Assembly (NCBI RefSeq): GCF_019443745.1
Contig: NZ_CP050948.1
Span: forward strand, 744,001-808,000
Direction of reading: 5' to 3'
Source of the DNA: Iamia sp. SCSIO 61187
Lineage (GTDB): Bacteria; Actinomycetota; Acidimicrobiia; Acidimicrobiales; Iamiaceae
DNA length: 64,000 nt
This document shows, one piece after another, positions 24,843-34,291 of this stretch. Numbering within the stretch: the stretch's first letter is position 1; the number at the start of each line of letters is the position of its first letter. The notes beneath the pieces are model-generated. The model saw only the letters and a list, made by a program, of their open reading frames with translations. It was not told the origin of the DNA and did no database searches. Position numbers and translations under genes: made by a program.

Positions 24843-27389
24843 GTGTTCGAACGCTTCACTGACAGGGCCCGCCGGGTGGTGGTGCTCGCCCAGGAGGAGG
24901 CTCGCCTCCTCAACCACAACTACATCGGGACCGAGCACATCCTGCTCGGCCTCATCCACGAGGGTGAGGGCGTCGCCGCCAAGGCCCTGGAGTCCCTGGG
25001 GATCTCGCTCGAGGCCGTGCGCAAGCAGGTCGAGGAGATCATCGGCCAGGGCACCCAGTCGCCCAGCGGCCACATCCCCTTCACCCCCCGCGCCAAGAAG
25101 GTGCTGGAGCTGAGCCTCCGCGAGGCCCTGCAGCTCGGCCACAACTACATCGGCACCGAGCACATCCTCCTCGGCCTCATCCGCGAGGGCGAGGGCGTGG
25201 CCGCCCAGGTGCTGGTGAAGCTGGGGGCCGACCTGTCCCGGGTCCGCCAGCAGGTCATCCAGCTCCTGTCGGGCTACTCCGGCCCCGGCAGCGGCCAGAC
25301 CGGCTCGGGCTCGGAGAAGGCCGGGGCCACCTCCGGCGGCTCCGGCGAGGCGTCGCCGTCCGGCTCCCTGGTGCTCGACCAGTTCGGGCGCAACCTCACC
25401 CAGCTGGCCCGCGAGAAGAAGCTCGACCCGGTCATCGGGCGCAGCCGCGAGGCCGAGCGGGTCATGCAGGTCCTCAGCCGCCGCACCAAGAACAACCCGG
25501 TGCTGATCGGCGAGCCCGGCGTCGGCAAGACCGCCATCGTCGAGGGCCTGGCCCAGTCGATCGCCGGCGGTGACGTCCCCGAGACCATCGAGGACAAGCA
25601 GCTCTACACCCTCGACCTCGGCGCCCTGGTCGCCGGGAGCCGCTACCGCGGCGACTTCGAGGAGCGGCTCAAGAAGGTGCTGAAGGAGATCCGCACCCGC
25701 GGCGACATCATCCTCTTCATCGACGAGATCCACACGCTCGTCGGGGCGGGGGCCGCCGAGGGCGCCATCGACGCCGCCAGCATCCTCAAGCCGATGCTGG
25801 CCCGCGGTGAGCTCCAGACCATCGGGGCCACCACCACCGACGAGTACCGCAAGCACCTCGAGAAGGACGCCGCCCTGGAGCGGCGCTTCCAGCCGATCAA
25901 GGTCGAGGAGCCCACGGTGGCCCACACGATCGAGATCCTCAAGGGCCTGCGCGACCGCTACGAGGAGCACCACCGGGTCACCATCACCGACCAGGCGCTC
26001 GTCGCGGCGGCCAACCTGGCCGACCGGTACATCTCCGATCGGCACCTGCCCGACAAGGCCATCGACCTCATCGACGAGGCCGGCTCCCGCCTGCGCATCA
26101 AGCGCATGCAGACGCCCCCGGACTACAAGGACCTCGAGAACAAGCTGGCCGACGTGGTCAAGCGCAAGAAGGAGGCCGTCGAGGCCCAGCGCTTCGAGGA
26201 GGCGGGCAAGCTCCGCGACGAGGAGAAGGAGCTGCTCACCCAGAAGGAGGCGAAGGAGGCCGAGATCAAGGCGTCCGGCGTCGACCTCTTCGACCAGGTC
26301 GACGAGGAGGCCGTGGCCGAGGTCCTCTCCATCTGGACCGGCATCCCCGTGTACAAGCTCACCGAGGAGGAGACCAAGAAGCTCCTCGGCATGGAGGACG
26401 AGCTGCACAAGCGGGTCATCGGCCAGGAGCAGGCCATCGCCGCCGTCTCCCGGGCGATCCGCCGCACCCGGGCCGGGCTCAAGGACCCGAAGCGACCCTC
26501 GGGCAGCTTCATCTTCCTCGGCCCGTCGGGCGTGGGGAAGACCGAGACGGCGCGCACGCTCGCTGAGTTCCTCTTCGGCGACGAGCAGTCGCTCATCACC
26601 CTCGACATGTCCGAGTACATGGAGAAGCACACGGTCAGCCGCCTGGTGGGCTCGCCCCCCGGCTACGTGGGCTACGAGGAGGGCGGCCAGCTCACCGAGT
26701 CCGTGCGCCGCAAGCCCTTCAGCGTGGTGCTCTTCGACGAGATCGAGAAGGCCCACCCCGACGTGTTCAACACCCTGCTGCAGATCCTCGAGGAGGGCCG
26801 GCTGACCGACAGCCAGGGCCGCTCGGTGGACTTCCGCAACACCGTGCTGATCATGACCTCGAACCTCGGCACCCAGGACCTGCGCAAGGCCAACGTCGGC
26901 TTCGGCAAGTCCGACGAGGCGGTCACGTACGAGAAGATGAAGGAGAAGGTCAACGAGGCGCTCAAGCAGCACTTCCGGCCCGAGTTCCTGAACCGCATCG
27001 ACGAGACCATCGTCTTCCACGAGCTCTCGAAGCAGGAGGTCACGACCATCGTCGACCTCATGATCAAGCGGACCAAGGTCCAGCTCGAGAGCCAGGGCAT
27101 CGGCATCGAGGTCACCGACGCAGCCAAGCTGCTCCTCGTCGACCGGGGCTACGACCCGACCCTCGGGGCCCGGCCCCTCCGCCGGGCGATCCAGCGCTTC
27201 GTCGAGGATCCGCTGTCCGAGAAGCTCCTGTACAAGGAGTACTCGGCCGGGCAGATCATCATCGTCGACGCCGAGCCCAACCCCGACGACGACGACAAGC
27301 CCGACATCGTGTTCCGGGCCATCGAGGGCTTCGAGCCCCCGACGGTCGAGCTCGAGAAGGCCGGACCGGCGGAGACGCCGTCCCCCTGA
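24843..27389 (+). CDS. clpC: ATP-dependent Clp protease ATPase subunit ClpC
   Basis: AAA+ unfoldase that feeds ClpP. The 848 residues show the N-domain with two Clp_N repeats (about 1-145, each with [13 protein letters not shown]), D1 with GEPGVGKT near 223, a UVR-like segment near 440 ([18 protein letters not shown]), and D2 with GPSGVGKT near 560. NVGFGKSD carries the VGF loop that docks ClpP, and the C-terminal D2-small domain has [19 protein letters not shown]. Start is GTG with a GGGAGG site. No ctsR or mcsAB precedes it, unlike Bacillus. A perfect terminator follows. Confidence 0.98.
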   Translation: MFERFTDRARRVVVLAQEEARLLNHNYIGTEHILLGLIHEGEGVAAKALESLGISLEAVRKQVEEIIGQGTQSPSGHIPFTPRAKKVLELSLREALQLGHNYIGTEHILLGLIREGEGVAAQVLVKLGADLSRVRQQVIQLLSGYSGPGSGQTGSGSEKAGATSGGSGEASPSGSLVLDQFGRNLTQLAREKKLDPVIGRSREAERVMQVLSRRTKNNPVLIGEPGVGKTAIVEGLAQSIAGGDVPETIEDKQLYTLDLGALVAGSRYRGDFEERLKKVLKEIRTRGDIILFIDEIHTLVGAGAAEGAIDAASILKPMLARGELQTIGATTTDEYRKHLEKDAALERRFQPIKVEEPTVAHTIEILKGLRDRYEEHHRVTITDQALVAAANLADRYISDRHLPDKAIDLIDEAGSRLRIKRMQTPPDYKDLENKLADVVKRKKEAVEAQRFEEAGKLRDEEKELLTQKEAKEAEIKASGVDLFDQVDEEAVAEVLSIWTGIPVYKLTEEETKKLLGMEDELHKRVIGQEQAIAAVSRAIRRTRAGLKDPKRPSGSFIFLGPSGVGKTETARTLAEFLFGDEQSLITLDMSEYMEKHTVSRLVGSPPGYVGYEEGGQLTESVRRKPFSVVLFDEIEKAHPDVFNTLLQILEEGRLTDSQGRSVDFRNTVLIMTSNLGTQDLRKANVGFGKSDEAVTYEKMKEKVNEALKQHFRPEFLNRIDETIVFHELSKQEVTTIVDLMIKRTKVQLESQGIGIEVTDAAKLLLVDRGYDPTLGARPLRRAIQRFVEDPLSEKLLYKEYSAGQIIIVDAEPNPDDDDKPDIVFRAIEGFEPPTVELEKAGPAETPSP

Positions 27390-27410
27390 CCCAGGGCGGG
27401 CACATCCCTC

Positions 27411-27454
27411 GACGCGACGAACCCCCGGCCACGCTGCCGGGGGTTCGTCGCGTC
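27411..27454. terminator. Perfect 19-bp bidirectional terminator
   Basis: Arms 27411-27429 and 27436-27454 are perfectly complementary over 19 bp with a 6-nt loop, 21 nt after the clpC stop and before the convergent dps. It could serve both genes. There is no long T-tract. Confidence 0.85.
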
Positions 27455-27479
27455 CGGGGCGGGGCGTGGCCCGCCGGGA

Positions 27480-27980
27480 TCAGCTGTCGAGGTTGCCGGA
27501 CTTGTCCTCGAGGTGGGCCCGGACGAACCACTGGAACAGCTCCAGCTGGCTGGTCTGGGTGATGAGCATGTCCTCGGCCACCGGGTCGATGTCACCGGCC
27601 ACCTTGATGGCGTTGCGGTGGTCCTCGATGACCCCCACGTAGACATGGTCGAGGGCCTGCAGGTGCTCGTGGGTCAGGGCCCGGTTGAGCTTGTAGTCCT
27701 CCCAGGTCCGGCCGTCGACGATGGCGCCGGGGGTGCCGAGGGGCTGGCCACCCATGGTGGCGATGCGCTCGGCCACGTCGTCGACCATCTCCGACACGGC
27801 GGCGTACTGGGGGTCGAGCATCTCGTGGACCCCGATGAAGCTGGGCCCCACCACGTTCCAGTGGATGTGCTTGAGGGTCAGCTGGAGGTCGATGAGGGCC
27901 AGGAGGCGGTTCTGCAGCGCGTCGCGGACCTTGGCGGCGTCTGCCTCCTCGAGACCGGGTGCGGTGTAGGCGCTGGGCAT
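27480..27980 (-). CDS. dps: Dps-family DNA-binding ferritin-like protein
   Basis: Mini-ferritin that stores iron, consumes peroxide and protects DNA. The 166-residue protein has the ferroxidase-site signature LKHIHWNVVGPSFIGVHEML with downstream Asp/Glu ligands, then VDDVAERIATMGGQPLGTP. The ATG has an AAGGAG site. Upstream on the minus strand is a sigma-B/F-like promoter, fitting stress control. Confidence 0.96.
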   Translation of the reverse strand: MPSAYTAPGLEEADAAKVRDALQNRLLALIDLQLTLKHIHWNVVGPSFIGVHEMLDPQYAAVSEMVDDVAERIATMGGQPLGTPGAIVDGRTWEDYKLNRALTHEHLQALDHVYVGVIEDHRNAIKVAGDIDPVAEDMLITQTSQLELFQWFVRAHLEDKSGNLDS

Positions 27981-28014
27981 GGGTGTGTCTCCTTCACGGG
28001 CGGGCTCCGACGCC

Positions 28015-28039
28015 CTACCCGCGACCCCCCGGGTGACAC
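28015..28039 (-). promoter_or_regulatory. Candidate sigma-B/F-type promoter of dps
   Basis: Reading the minus strand, GTGT (28039-28036), a 15-nt spacer and GGGTAG (28020-28015) approach the GTTT-N15-GGGTAT pattern. The predicted start leaves a leader of about 28 nt before the AAGGAG-preceded ATG. Confidence 0.45.
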
Positions 28040-28052
28040 ACGCCCGGGCCGG

Positions 28053-28538
28053 TCAGGACGAGGCGGCGGGCAGGGTGCAGGCGGTGTCGAGCCCGAGGAC
28101 CCGGTTCAGGCGTCCGAAGGCGATCCACGACCCGAGGCACATGCTCAGCTCGACGATCTCGGCGTCGGTGTAGGCCGCCTTCATCCGGGCCCAGAAGGCG
28201 TCGTCGAGCCCGTGGTGGTCGAGGGCGAAGCGCTCGGCGTACTCGGCGGCCAGGCGGGCCCGGGTGTCGAGGGCGTCGGTGGTGCGCCACGCGGTGACGG
28301 CGTCGGGGAAGGAGTCCTCGACCGTCTCCCCGTCCCGATCGGTGCGCCAGTCCTGGCAGAACAGGCACCCGTTGATCTGGGCGATCCGGAGCCGGGCGGC
28401 CTCGAACTCGCGGAGACCGAGGGTGGAGCACTCGTAGACCTTGGCCGACATCTTCGCCGCCGCCGGGCCGATGCCCGGGACCATCGTGCCCCACACGTGC
28501 ATGATCGGGTCCGCACCCTCGGGGATGTCGACGCGCAT
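28053..28538 (-). CDS. Carboxymuconolactone decarboxylase/AhpD-family protein
   Basis: A 161-residue CMD-fold protein. The motif NGCLFCQDWR contains the CxxC pair of the AhpD-like subgroup, which acts as a thiol peroxidase or its reductant. A conserved His follows (ERFALDHHGLDD), though the family's usual His spacing after CxxC is not obvious. Divergent from the DUF4235 gene and next to dps, so an oxidative-stress role is reasonable but inferred. ATG 28538 is set by TACCGT 6 nt upstream. Confidence 0.85.
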   Translation of the reverse strand: MRVDIPEGADPIMHVWGTMVPGIGPAAAKMSAKVYECSTLGLREFEAARLRIAQINGCLFCQDWRTDRDGETVEDSFPDAVTAWRTTDALDTRARLAAEYAERFALDHHGLDDAFWARMKAAYTDAEIVELSMCLGSWIAFGRLNRVLGLDTACTLPAASS

Positions 28539-28544
28539 GGGCGC

Positions 28545-28550
28545 ACGGTA
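28545..28550 (-). promoter_or_regulatory. Predicted -10 of the AhpD-like gene (leaderless)
   Basis: TACCGT on the minus strand lies exactly 6 nt before ATG 28538. Confidence 0.55.
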
Positions 28551-28616
28551 GCGACGGGATGGGTCGGGCGCCCGGCCATGGGGCAGGGTGGGCCGACCGA
28601 CGACCAGGAGGCTGAT

Positions 28617-28907
28617 GTGGAACTCGACGAGGAGCAGGTGTGGAACGGCGTGGCCAGCGCCGCCGCCATCGGGGCGGTCGTGGCGACCAAGCCGCTCGTC
28701 GCCCGGACCTGGAAGCTCCTGACCCGTCGGGAGGCCCCCGGCAACCCCGCCAGCCGCGACGTGACCTGGGGGGAGGCCCTGGCCTGGGCCCTCCTCACCG
28801 GGGCCCTCGTCGGCGTGATCCGGCTCGTCGCCCAGCGCCTGGCCGCGTCGGGCTGGGCCAAGGCGACGGGCGACTACCCGCCGGCCCTGCGCACGACGCG
28901 CCCCTAG
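28617..28907 (+). CDS. DUF4235 small membrane protein
   Basis: A 96-residue protein of the actinobacterial DUF4235 family. It has two hydrophobic segments (about 10-30 and 55-75), with WKLLTRREAPGNPASRDVTW between them and a C-terminal KATGDYPP motif typical of the family. Function unknown. GTG 28617 has an AGGAGG site 5 nt upstream, one of the best ribosome-binding sites in the window, which fixes the start. Confidence 0.85.
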   Translation: MELDEEQVWNGVASAAAIGAVVATKPLVARTWKLLTRREAPGNPASRDVTWGEALAWALLTGALVGVIRLVAQRLAASGWAKATGDYPPALRTTRP

Positions 28908-28938
28908 CGAGCGAGCGGCGGCTGCGTCCCATCGCTCG

Positions 28939-29217
28939 GTGGACGAGAGGAACCCGGTCCCGCGGTCGCGTCCGCTCGGCCGGTGGCGTCCATCGCTCCG
29001 GCGACGGGTCCCCGAGCTGCACCGCCTCTCGCCAGCCGAGAGGTGCGGCTTCTGGAACGACGTGGCCATCCTCGGCGAGGTGATCACGGGGCTGCTCCAG
29101 CCCGTCAAGCTCGCCAACCTGTCGATGGGGTTCCGGAGGGTCCCAGCAGTCACGAACGGATGTTCGTCGCATGCCCGGCCGGCGAGGACGGCAAACCCGA
29201 ACCTCCAGATCCGGTGA
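28939..29217 (+). pseudogene. Possible remnant of a HIT-family hydrolase
   Basis: The 375-bp gap 28908-29282 has no intact gene. In it a 92-codon frame contains VPELHRLSPAERCGFWNDV followed by VITGLLQPVKLANLSMG. This looks like the middle of a HIT-domain (Ap4A hydrolase-like) protein, where LxxLSPEERxAFWxDV leads to a conserved PxKLN-like strand. The essential HxHxH motif that should follow is absent; the sequence changes to an unrelated tail. I read it as a decayed fragment. The similarity is judged by eye only. Confidence 0.35.
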
Positions 29218-29282
29218 CCTCCCTGTGTCCGACCTCAGCGCGCCGGGCGACGAGCCCGGCGCTCGCCCTCGTCCAGGAGCAC

Positions 29283-29960
29283 CTAGCGGGGCGGCGGCTC
29301 GCCGAAGACCTGGGTGCGGTCGGGCGGGGTCCCGATGACGGGCCCGCCCGTCGACGGTGCCGGTGGCGGTGGAGGAGGAGCCGTCGCCGGGCCGAAGGGG
29401 CTCGGTTCCGGTGCCTGCGGGTCGTGGCCCGGGTCGTACGCCGGCCCGCCACCCCACCCGCCGGCGGGCGGTGCCGGGCGGCTTCTCCGGTCGGCCCCGA
29501 GGCTGCCCAGCATCACGGCCAGCCCGACGAGCCATCCGAGCCACATGCCGACGACGGCGCCCGGCGAGGCGTTGAACGAGAAGGTGTCGATGACGTCGTC
29601 GCCCGGACGGGGGGCGAACCGGTCGTCGACGACGAGCCCGTACACCCCGGAGCTCACGACCGACGCAGCGAGGAACGCCCCCCAGCCCCCGACGAACGCC
29701 GCCAGCGGGCGGGCCCGCCCCACGATCGCGCCGAGGACCGCGGTCACGACGATGAAGCTGAGCAGGTAGGCGATGGTGGCGCCCTGCACGCCGGAGGGGG
29801 CGTCCCACACCTGCCACCGCAGTCGGCCGGCGATCGACTGGCGGGTGAGCGCAGCGAAGTCGCCCCCGTCGCCGGCCCGGCGGGCGACCCACCCGTTCCC
29901 CAGGACGAGCATCACCACGATCGTGGTGATGGCGGCGAACAAGCCCGACTTGATCGACAT
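29283..29960 (-). CDS. Predicted membrane protein with Pro-rich tail
   Basis: A 225-residue protein not assigned to a known family. It has four likely membrane segments (about 5-23, 62-82, 85-105, 130-152), a loop after the first rich in polar residues, and a C-terminal cytoplasmic tail of about 65 residues rich in Pro/Gly (repeated PPPPP). Divergent from the LAL regulator, with only 35 bp between. No enzymatic motif seen. Confidence 0.7.
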   Translation of the reverse strand: MSIKSGLFAAITTIVVMLVLGNGWVARRAGDGGDFAALTRQSIAGRLRWQVWDAPSGVQGATIAYLLSFIVVTAVLGAIVGRARPLAAFVGGWGAFLAASVVSSGVYGLVVDDRFAPRPGDDVIDTFSFNASPGAVVGMWLGWLVGLAVMLGSLGADRRSRPAPPAGGWGGGPAYDPGHDPQAPEPSPFGPATAPPPPPPAPSTGGPVIGTPPDRTQVFGEPPPR

Positions 29961-29966
29961 GGGCCG

Positions 29967-29972
29967 GGTCTA
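29967..29972 (-). promoter_or_regulatory. Candidate -10 of the membrane protein
   Basis: TAGACC on the minus strand lies 6 nt before ATG 29960; it lacks the final T of the motif. Confidence 0.25.
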
Positions 29973-29981
29973 CCACCGCGG

Positions 29982-29987
29982 TACCGT
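29982..29987 (+). promoter_or_regulatory. Predicted -10 of the LAL regulator
   Basis: TACCGT lies 8 nt before GTG 29996, inside the 35-bp divergent gap. Confidence 0.45.
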
Positions 29988-29995
29988 GCGCGCCC

Positions 29996-32641
29996 GTGAC
30001 CACGAACCGCCGTCCCGTGCCGGCGCCGGACGGCCTGGTGGGGCGGGAGTCGGTGCTGGAGCGCCTGGTGGCGTCGGTCGACGGGGGCTCGGGCACGGTG
30101 CTGCGCGGTCCCCGGGGCCGGGGGTGCTCGGCGGTGCTGGCCGAGGTCGCCCGCCGGCTGCGCGCCGCCGACCGCCCGACGGTCGTGCTCGACGCCGTCG
30201 GTGCCGCGCCGCGCCCGTTCGGGGCGCTCCACCGGGTCCTCCCCGGACCCCTGCCCGACGGCGTGGCCGGCGCCACCCTCGCCCAGGTGGTCGAGGCGCT
30301 CTTCGGCCCTCCCCCCGACGCCGGCGGCGGACCCCTCCCGGTCGTCGTCGTCGACGAGCTCGACGAGGTCGACGACGCCACCTCGGCGGTCCTCCACCAC
30401 GCCGTGGCCGCAGGCCGGGCCCGCCTCCTGGCCACGGTGCGCGACGACCCGTCCGGCGCCGATGCCTCGCGGGCGTGGTGGCGTGACATCGTCGCCCGCG
30501 TCGAGCTTCCGCCGCTCGACCGGGACGGGTCCGACGAGCTCGTCGAGCGCCTCGCCGGTGGCGCCGTCGACGCCGCCAGCCGCGAGCGGCTGTGGCTGAT
30601 GGCGCGCGGCCACCCGGGCTGGCTGGTGGCCGCCGTGGGCGCGACCCGCGCCGCCGGGGCGTGGACCCGCCACGCCGGCCTGTGGTGCCTGACCGGCGAC
30701 CTGGCCGACACCGTCGATCCCGAGGTCCTCGCCCACGTCGACGCCCTGCCCGCCGACGTCCGCGCCGTGCTCCAGCCCCTCGCCCTCGCCGACGAGCTCG
30801 CCATCGACGATGCCGAGGCCCTCGGCGGGTCGGGTCCGCTGGCCGACGCCGAGCGCCGCGGCCTCGTCCGGGTCGTCGAGCGGGCCGACGGGACGCTGTG
30901 GTGCGCCGTCGCCAGCCGCCTGGTCGCGACCGCGCTGGGGGCGACCCGCGACCCCGCCGTCGCCACCGCGTCCTGGCGGCGCGTGGCCGACGTCCTGGCG
31001 GCATCGACCTCGACCGCCCCCGAGACGGTGCTGACCCGGGGGCTGGCGCTCGTCGGGGCCGGGTGGGCCGACCCGCCCCGGGGCGACGAGGACCGGGACG
31101 CGCTGGTGCGGGGAGCGGAGGCGGCCTACGACCTCAGCCGCTGGGAGGACTGCGTCACCCTGGCCGAGAGGGCGTGGCGCGCCGGCGCCGATGACCGGTC
31201 GCTCCAGGTGCTGACGGTGGCCCTCGGGCACCTCGGCGACCCCGAGGCCATCGCCGCCCTGAGCGACGACCTGGCCGGGCTCGACCTCGACCAGGAGGCG
31301 GTCGTCGGCCACGCCGAGACCATCGCCATCTCCCAGTTCCACGCCAACGACCCCGAGCAGGCCTTCGCCACCGCCGCTCGCGCCCGCCGGGCCGCACCGG
31401 GGCGCCGGGCGGCGATCGACGTCTTCGAGAGCCGGCTGCGCGCCTTCGGCGGCGACCAGGCGACGGCCCGGGCGCTCGTCGAGCCGTGGGTCGCCGACGA
31501 CGACGCCGAGATCGCCGTCGAGGCCCGGACCGTCGTGGCGTCGGTCGACATGAACGAGGGGGCCACGGCTGCCGCCATCGAGGAGTTCGATCGCATCTTC
31601 GCCCTGGCGTCCGACAGCCCCCACGTCCACCCCAGCGCCCTCGGCGTCGCCTACCTCTTCCGCCTCGGCGCGCTGGCCGATGCCGGGCAGGTCGACGCCG
31701 CCATCGAGGGGGCCATGGCGGTCGAGCGGGCCACCGCGGCCGGTGGCGACCCCGCCTCGCACGGCTGGCTCGCCCTGCACCTCGGTCGGACCCACCTGCG
31801 GGCGGGGCGCCCGCGGACCGCGGCCCGCTGGTTCGGCGAGGCCGTGAGCGACCTCCGCCGGGTGCATCGGCCGGGGTGGCTCGCCCACCCGTCCGCCGGG
31901 CTCGTCGCCGCCCACGCTGCCGCCGGTGACCTGCCTGCGGCGCGGGAGGCCCGGGCCGCCTGGGCCGAGCTGCCCGCCCACGCCGTCCGCCTGTTCCGGT
32001 GCGAGGAGCTGCGCTACGCGTCGTGGTTGGACGCCGCCGAGGGGCTCCCGGCCGGGCCCCGGCTGCGGGAAGCCGTGGCCGTGGCGCGCGACGCCGGGAT
32101 GGTCCCGTACGAGGCGGCGGCCTGGCACGACCTCTCTCGGCTGGGCGACGCCGACGACCGGGCCGAGGCGTCCGAGGCGTTGGCGGATGTGGCCGGCCGC
32201 ACGGACAGCCGCCTCGTGGCCGTCCACGCCCGCCGGGCCACCGCCGTCGTCGAGGGCCGGATCGACGCCCTCGCCCTGGCGGCGGCGGCCTACGAGTCCA
32301 TGGGCGTCGGGCTCGACGCCGTCGAGACGTGGGCCGAGGTGGCCCGCCGGGCCGACGACGAGCGCCAGGCCGCCCAGGCCCGCCGACGGGTCGGCGCCCT
32401 GGCGGCGCGCAGCGAGGGCCTCCGGACCCCCGGGCTGGGCGACGTCGACACCCACCCGGTCCTGACCGACAGGGAGGCGGAGATCGCGGCGATGGTCGTG
32501 GCCGGGGCCAGCCGCCAGGACATCGCCGACCACCTGGTCGTGTCGGTCCGCACCATCGACAGCCACCTCCAGCGGGTGTACCGCAAGCTCGGCGTGCGCG
32601 GCCGGGAGGGCCTGGTCGACGTGCTCGGACCGCCGACGTGA
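29996..32641 (+). CDS. Large ATP-binding LuxR (LAL)-type regulator, altered Walker A
   Basis: An 881-residue LAL/STAND-type transcription factor. The N-terminal AAA-like domain starts with LVGRESVLERL, but its P-loop reads GPRGRGCS (38-45), with Cys44 replacing the nucleotide-binding lysine. A Walker B-like VVVVDELDEVD follows. The middle, about 350-800, is helical with Ala-rich TPR-like repeats. The LuxR helix-turn-helix is at the C-terminus (LTDREAEIAAMVVAGASRQDI). Its stop overlaps the GTG of the next gene, which is likely co-regulated. Loss of the P-loop Lys suggests weak or no ATP binding. Confidence 0.88.
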   Translation: MTTNRRPVPAPDGLVGRESVLERLVASVDGGSGTVLRGPRGRGCSAVLAEVARRLRAADRPTVVLDAVGAAPRPFGALHRVLPGPLPDGVAGATLAQVVEALFGPPPDAGGGPLPVVVVDELDEVDDATSAVLHHAVAAGRARLLATVRDDPSGADASRAWWRDIVARVELPPLDRDGSDELVERLAGGAVDAASRERLWLMARGHPGWLVAAVGATRAAGAWTRHAGLWCLTGDLADTVDPEVLAHVDALPADVRAVLQPLALADELAIDDAEALGGSGPLADAERRGLVRVVERADGTLWCAVASRLVATALGATRDPAVATASWRRVADVLAASTSTAPETVLTRGLALVGAGWADPPRGDEDRDALVRGAEAAYDLSRWEDCVTLAERAWRAGADDRSLQVLTVALGHLGDPEAIAALSDDLAGLDLDQEAVVGHAETIAISQFHANDPEQAFATAARARRAAPGRRAAIDVFESRLRAFGGDQATARALVEPWVADDDAEIAVEARTVVASVDMNEGATAAAIEEFDRIFALASDSPHVHPSALGVAYLFRLGALADAGQVDAAIEGAMAVERATAAGGDPASHGWLALHLGRTHLRAGRPRTAARWFGEAVSDLRRVHRPGWLAHPSAGLVAAHAAAGDLPAAREARAAWAELPAHAVRLFRCEELRYASWLDAAEGLPAGPRLREAVAVARDAGMVPYEAAAWHDLSRLGDADDRAEASEALADVAGRTDSRLVAVHARRATAVVEGRIDALALAAAAYESMGVGLDAVETWAEVARRADDERQAAQARRRVGALAARSEGLRTPGLGDVDTHPVLTDREAEIAAMVVAGASRQDIADHLVVSVRTIDSHLQRVYRKLGVRGREGLVDVLGPPT

Positions 32642-34071
32642 CCGGCCTCGACGTCCTCGCCGCCCGGCTGCGCGAGCTGCGCGAGGGGCTGTGGGACCCG
32701 GCCGCGGGGCTCGAGGCGGTGCCGCCCGGCGTCGCCCCCGGGGTCGACCTGGCGGCGCTGGGGCTCCACACGGTCCGCGAGTCGGCCTACGGCGCCCTCG
32801 CCGACCTCGAGGACGGGCGGGTCGACCGGGCCGTCGTCGCCCTGCGGCGCATCGTCGCCCTCCAGCTCCACGCCCCCGGCCGCCCGTGGGACGGGACCTT
32901 CCCCGTCACCGCCGAGCAGCCGCCACCCCCCGAGGAGGGGGCGGTGGAGTGGCTGCACTGGGACCCCAACTGGCGCCAGTTCGTGGGCACGGCCCTAGCC
33001 CTGGTGGTCGAGCGGCACGGCGAGGCGGTGGGCCCGACCGTGGTCGAGGAGCTCCTGGTGCCGGCGGTGCGGGCGTGCGTGCGGGGCGAGCCCGACGACC
33101 GCATCCCGCCGTGGTACACCAACCCCGACCTGCTCCACGCCTGGCTCCTCGGGTGGCTCGGGGCCCAGGACGGGTCGACCACCCTGCTGGCCGCGGGGGA
33201 GGCCCGGGCCCGGGCCGCGGCCGAGCGCGTCCGCCGCCACGGCGACGTCGACGAGTACAGCTCGCCGACCTACGACGGGGTGGACCTGCTCGCCGCCGGC
33301 CTGTGGGCCGTCCACCCGCCGAGCCCGGCCTACGTCGACGCCGCCACCGTCGTCCTGGGCGCCATCGGCCCGCGGATCGCCGCCCTGTTCCACCCGCACC
33401 TGGGGGCGATGTGCGGCCCGTACATCCGGGCCTACGGGCTGGGCCTCGACCGGTACGTCGCCCTCGTCTCGCCCTGGCTGGTGGCGGCGGGGGCGCCGGT
33501 CGAGCGGGTGCTGCCCTGGCCCCTCGACGAGGCGACCGACCACGTCCACGACCTGTGGGCGGTGCCGATCGTCGCCGCCCTCGCCCCCGCCGTGGCCCCC
33601 TGGCTCGTCGTCCGGACCGACCTGCCCCGCCGCCACGTCCAGCGGTTCGGCTCGGTCGAGGCCGTCAGCGTCCTCACGTCCACCGCGGCCCTGGGCGCCG
33701 AGCGGGGCCGGCGCCCCGAGTTCGCCCGCGACCAGCACGTGCCCGTGACCCTCCACCACGGCTCGGGCTGGGTCGGGGTGGCCGAGGGCGAGGGGGCGGC
33801 GGGCATCGACGCCACGGTGGAGGGCGAGGCGTCCATCCGGGCCATGGTGGTCCCGGCCGAGGGGGCCGCAACGGTCGCGATCCGCACCCTGTGGTCGGCC
33901 GAGTCGGTGATCACCGACGGCGGTGCCCGCCTCGCCGTCGGCGCCATGGTCCTGACGCCGTCGGCCGCCCCGGCCTCGGTCACCGTCGAGGAGGAGCACC
34001 CCGGCTGGCGGGCCACCCTCACCTGGCCCGCCTCGGCCTCCCCGGTGACCGTCACCCTGACCGTCGGCTGA
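32638..34071 (+). CDS. Hypothetical protein, possibly an alpha/alpha-toroid fold
   Basis: A 477-residue protein of unknown function, coupled to the LAL regulator by a GTGA overlap. The first 330 residues are helical with many Trp/Leu, and carry DEYSSPTYDGVDLLAAGLWA, a motif recalling (alpha/alpha)6-toroid glycan-lyase-like proteins (EYNSPTYxGVDL). The last 130 residues are beta-rich (VPVTLHHGSGWVGVAEGEG, SVTVEEEHPGWRATLTWP). No signal peptide or catalytic residue set could be confirmed. The stop codon lies inside the first copy of a 38-bp direct repeat. Confidence 0.65.
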   Translation: MTGLDVLAARLRELREGLWDPAAGLEAVPPGVAPGVDLAALGLHTVRESAYGALADLEDGRVDRAVVALRRIVALQLHAPGRPWDGTFPVTAEQPPPPEEGAVEWLHWDPNWRQFVGTALALVVERHGEAVGPTVVEELLVPAVRACVRGEPDDRIPPWYTNPDLLHAWLLGWLGAQDGSTTLLAAGEARARAAAERVRRHGDVDEYSSPTYDGVDLLAAGLWAVHPPSPAYVDAATVVLGAIGPRIAALFHPHLGAMCGPYIRAYGLGLDRYVALVSPWLVAAGAPVERVLPWPLDEATDHVHDLWAVPIVAALAPAVAPWLVVRTDLPRRHVQRFGSVEAVSVLTSTAALGAERGRRPEFARDQHVPVTLHHGSGWVGVAEGEGAAGIDATVEGEASIRAMVVPAEGAATVAIRTLWSAESVITDGGARLAVGAMVLTPSAAPASVTVEEEHPGWRATLTWPASASPVTVTLTVG

Positions 34072-34106
34072 CCGCCACGGATGGTGCCTGGCACCATCCG
34101 TGCTGG
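34069..34106. repeat. 38-bp direct repeat carrying a palindrome, copy 1
   Basis: Identical to 34292-34329, 223 bp apart. It contains a 27-bp palindrome (34076-34102): 13-nt arms starting CACGGATGGTGCC around a single T. Copy 1 includes the stop codon of the upstream gene. The 185 bp between copies hold no gene I can support. Confidence 0.85.
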
Positions 34107-34291
34107 TCGCGGTGGTCGATCAGCCTGGCGGTGATCCGGAACGCGATGGCCAGGCAGAGGGCGGTGTGGCGGTGTTCTGTGCGGCGGTCGGTGTCGTGGC
34201 CGCCGGCACCGTTCTGACACCGCTGCCGGACACCGATGTCGCCTGGCGCGAACAGAACCGAGGGTGGCGACGGAGGTCGTTCCGACGAGCG

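Noticed and set aside
34107-34291. Possible transposase fragment between the 38-bp repeats
   Set aside because: Short translated pieces (for example RHTALCLAIAFRITARLID) are not convincing against known transposases, and no frame is longer than about 65 codons without stops.
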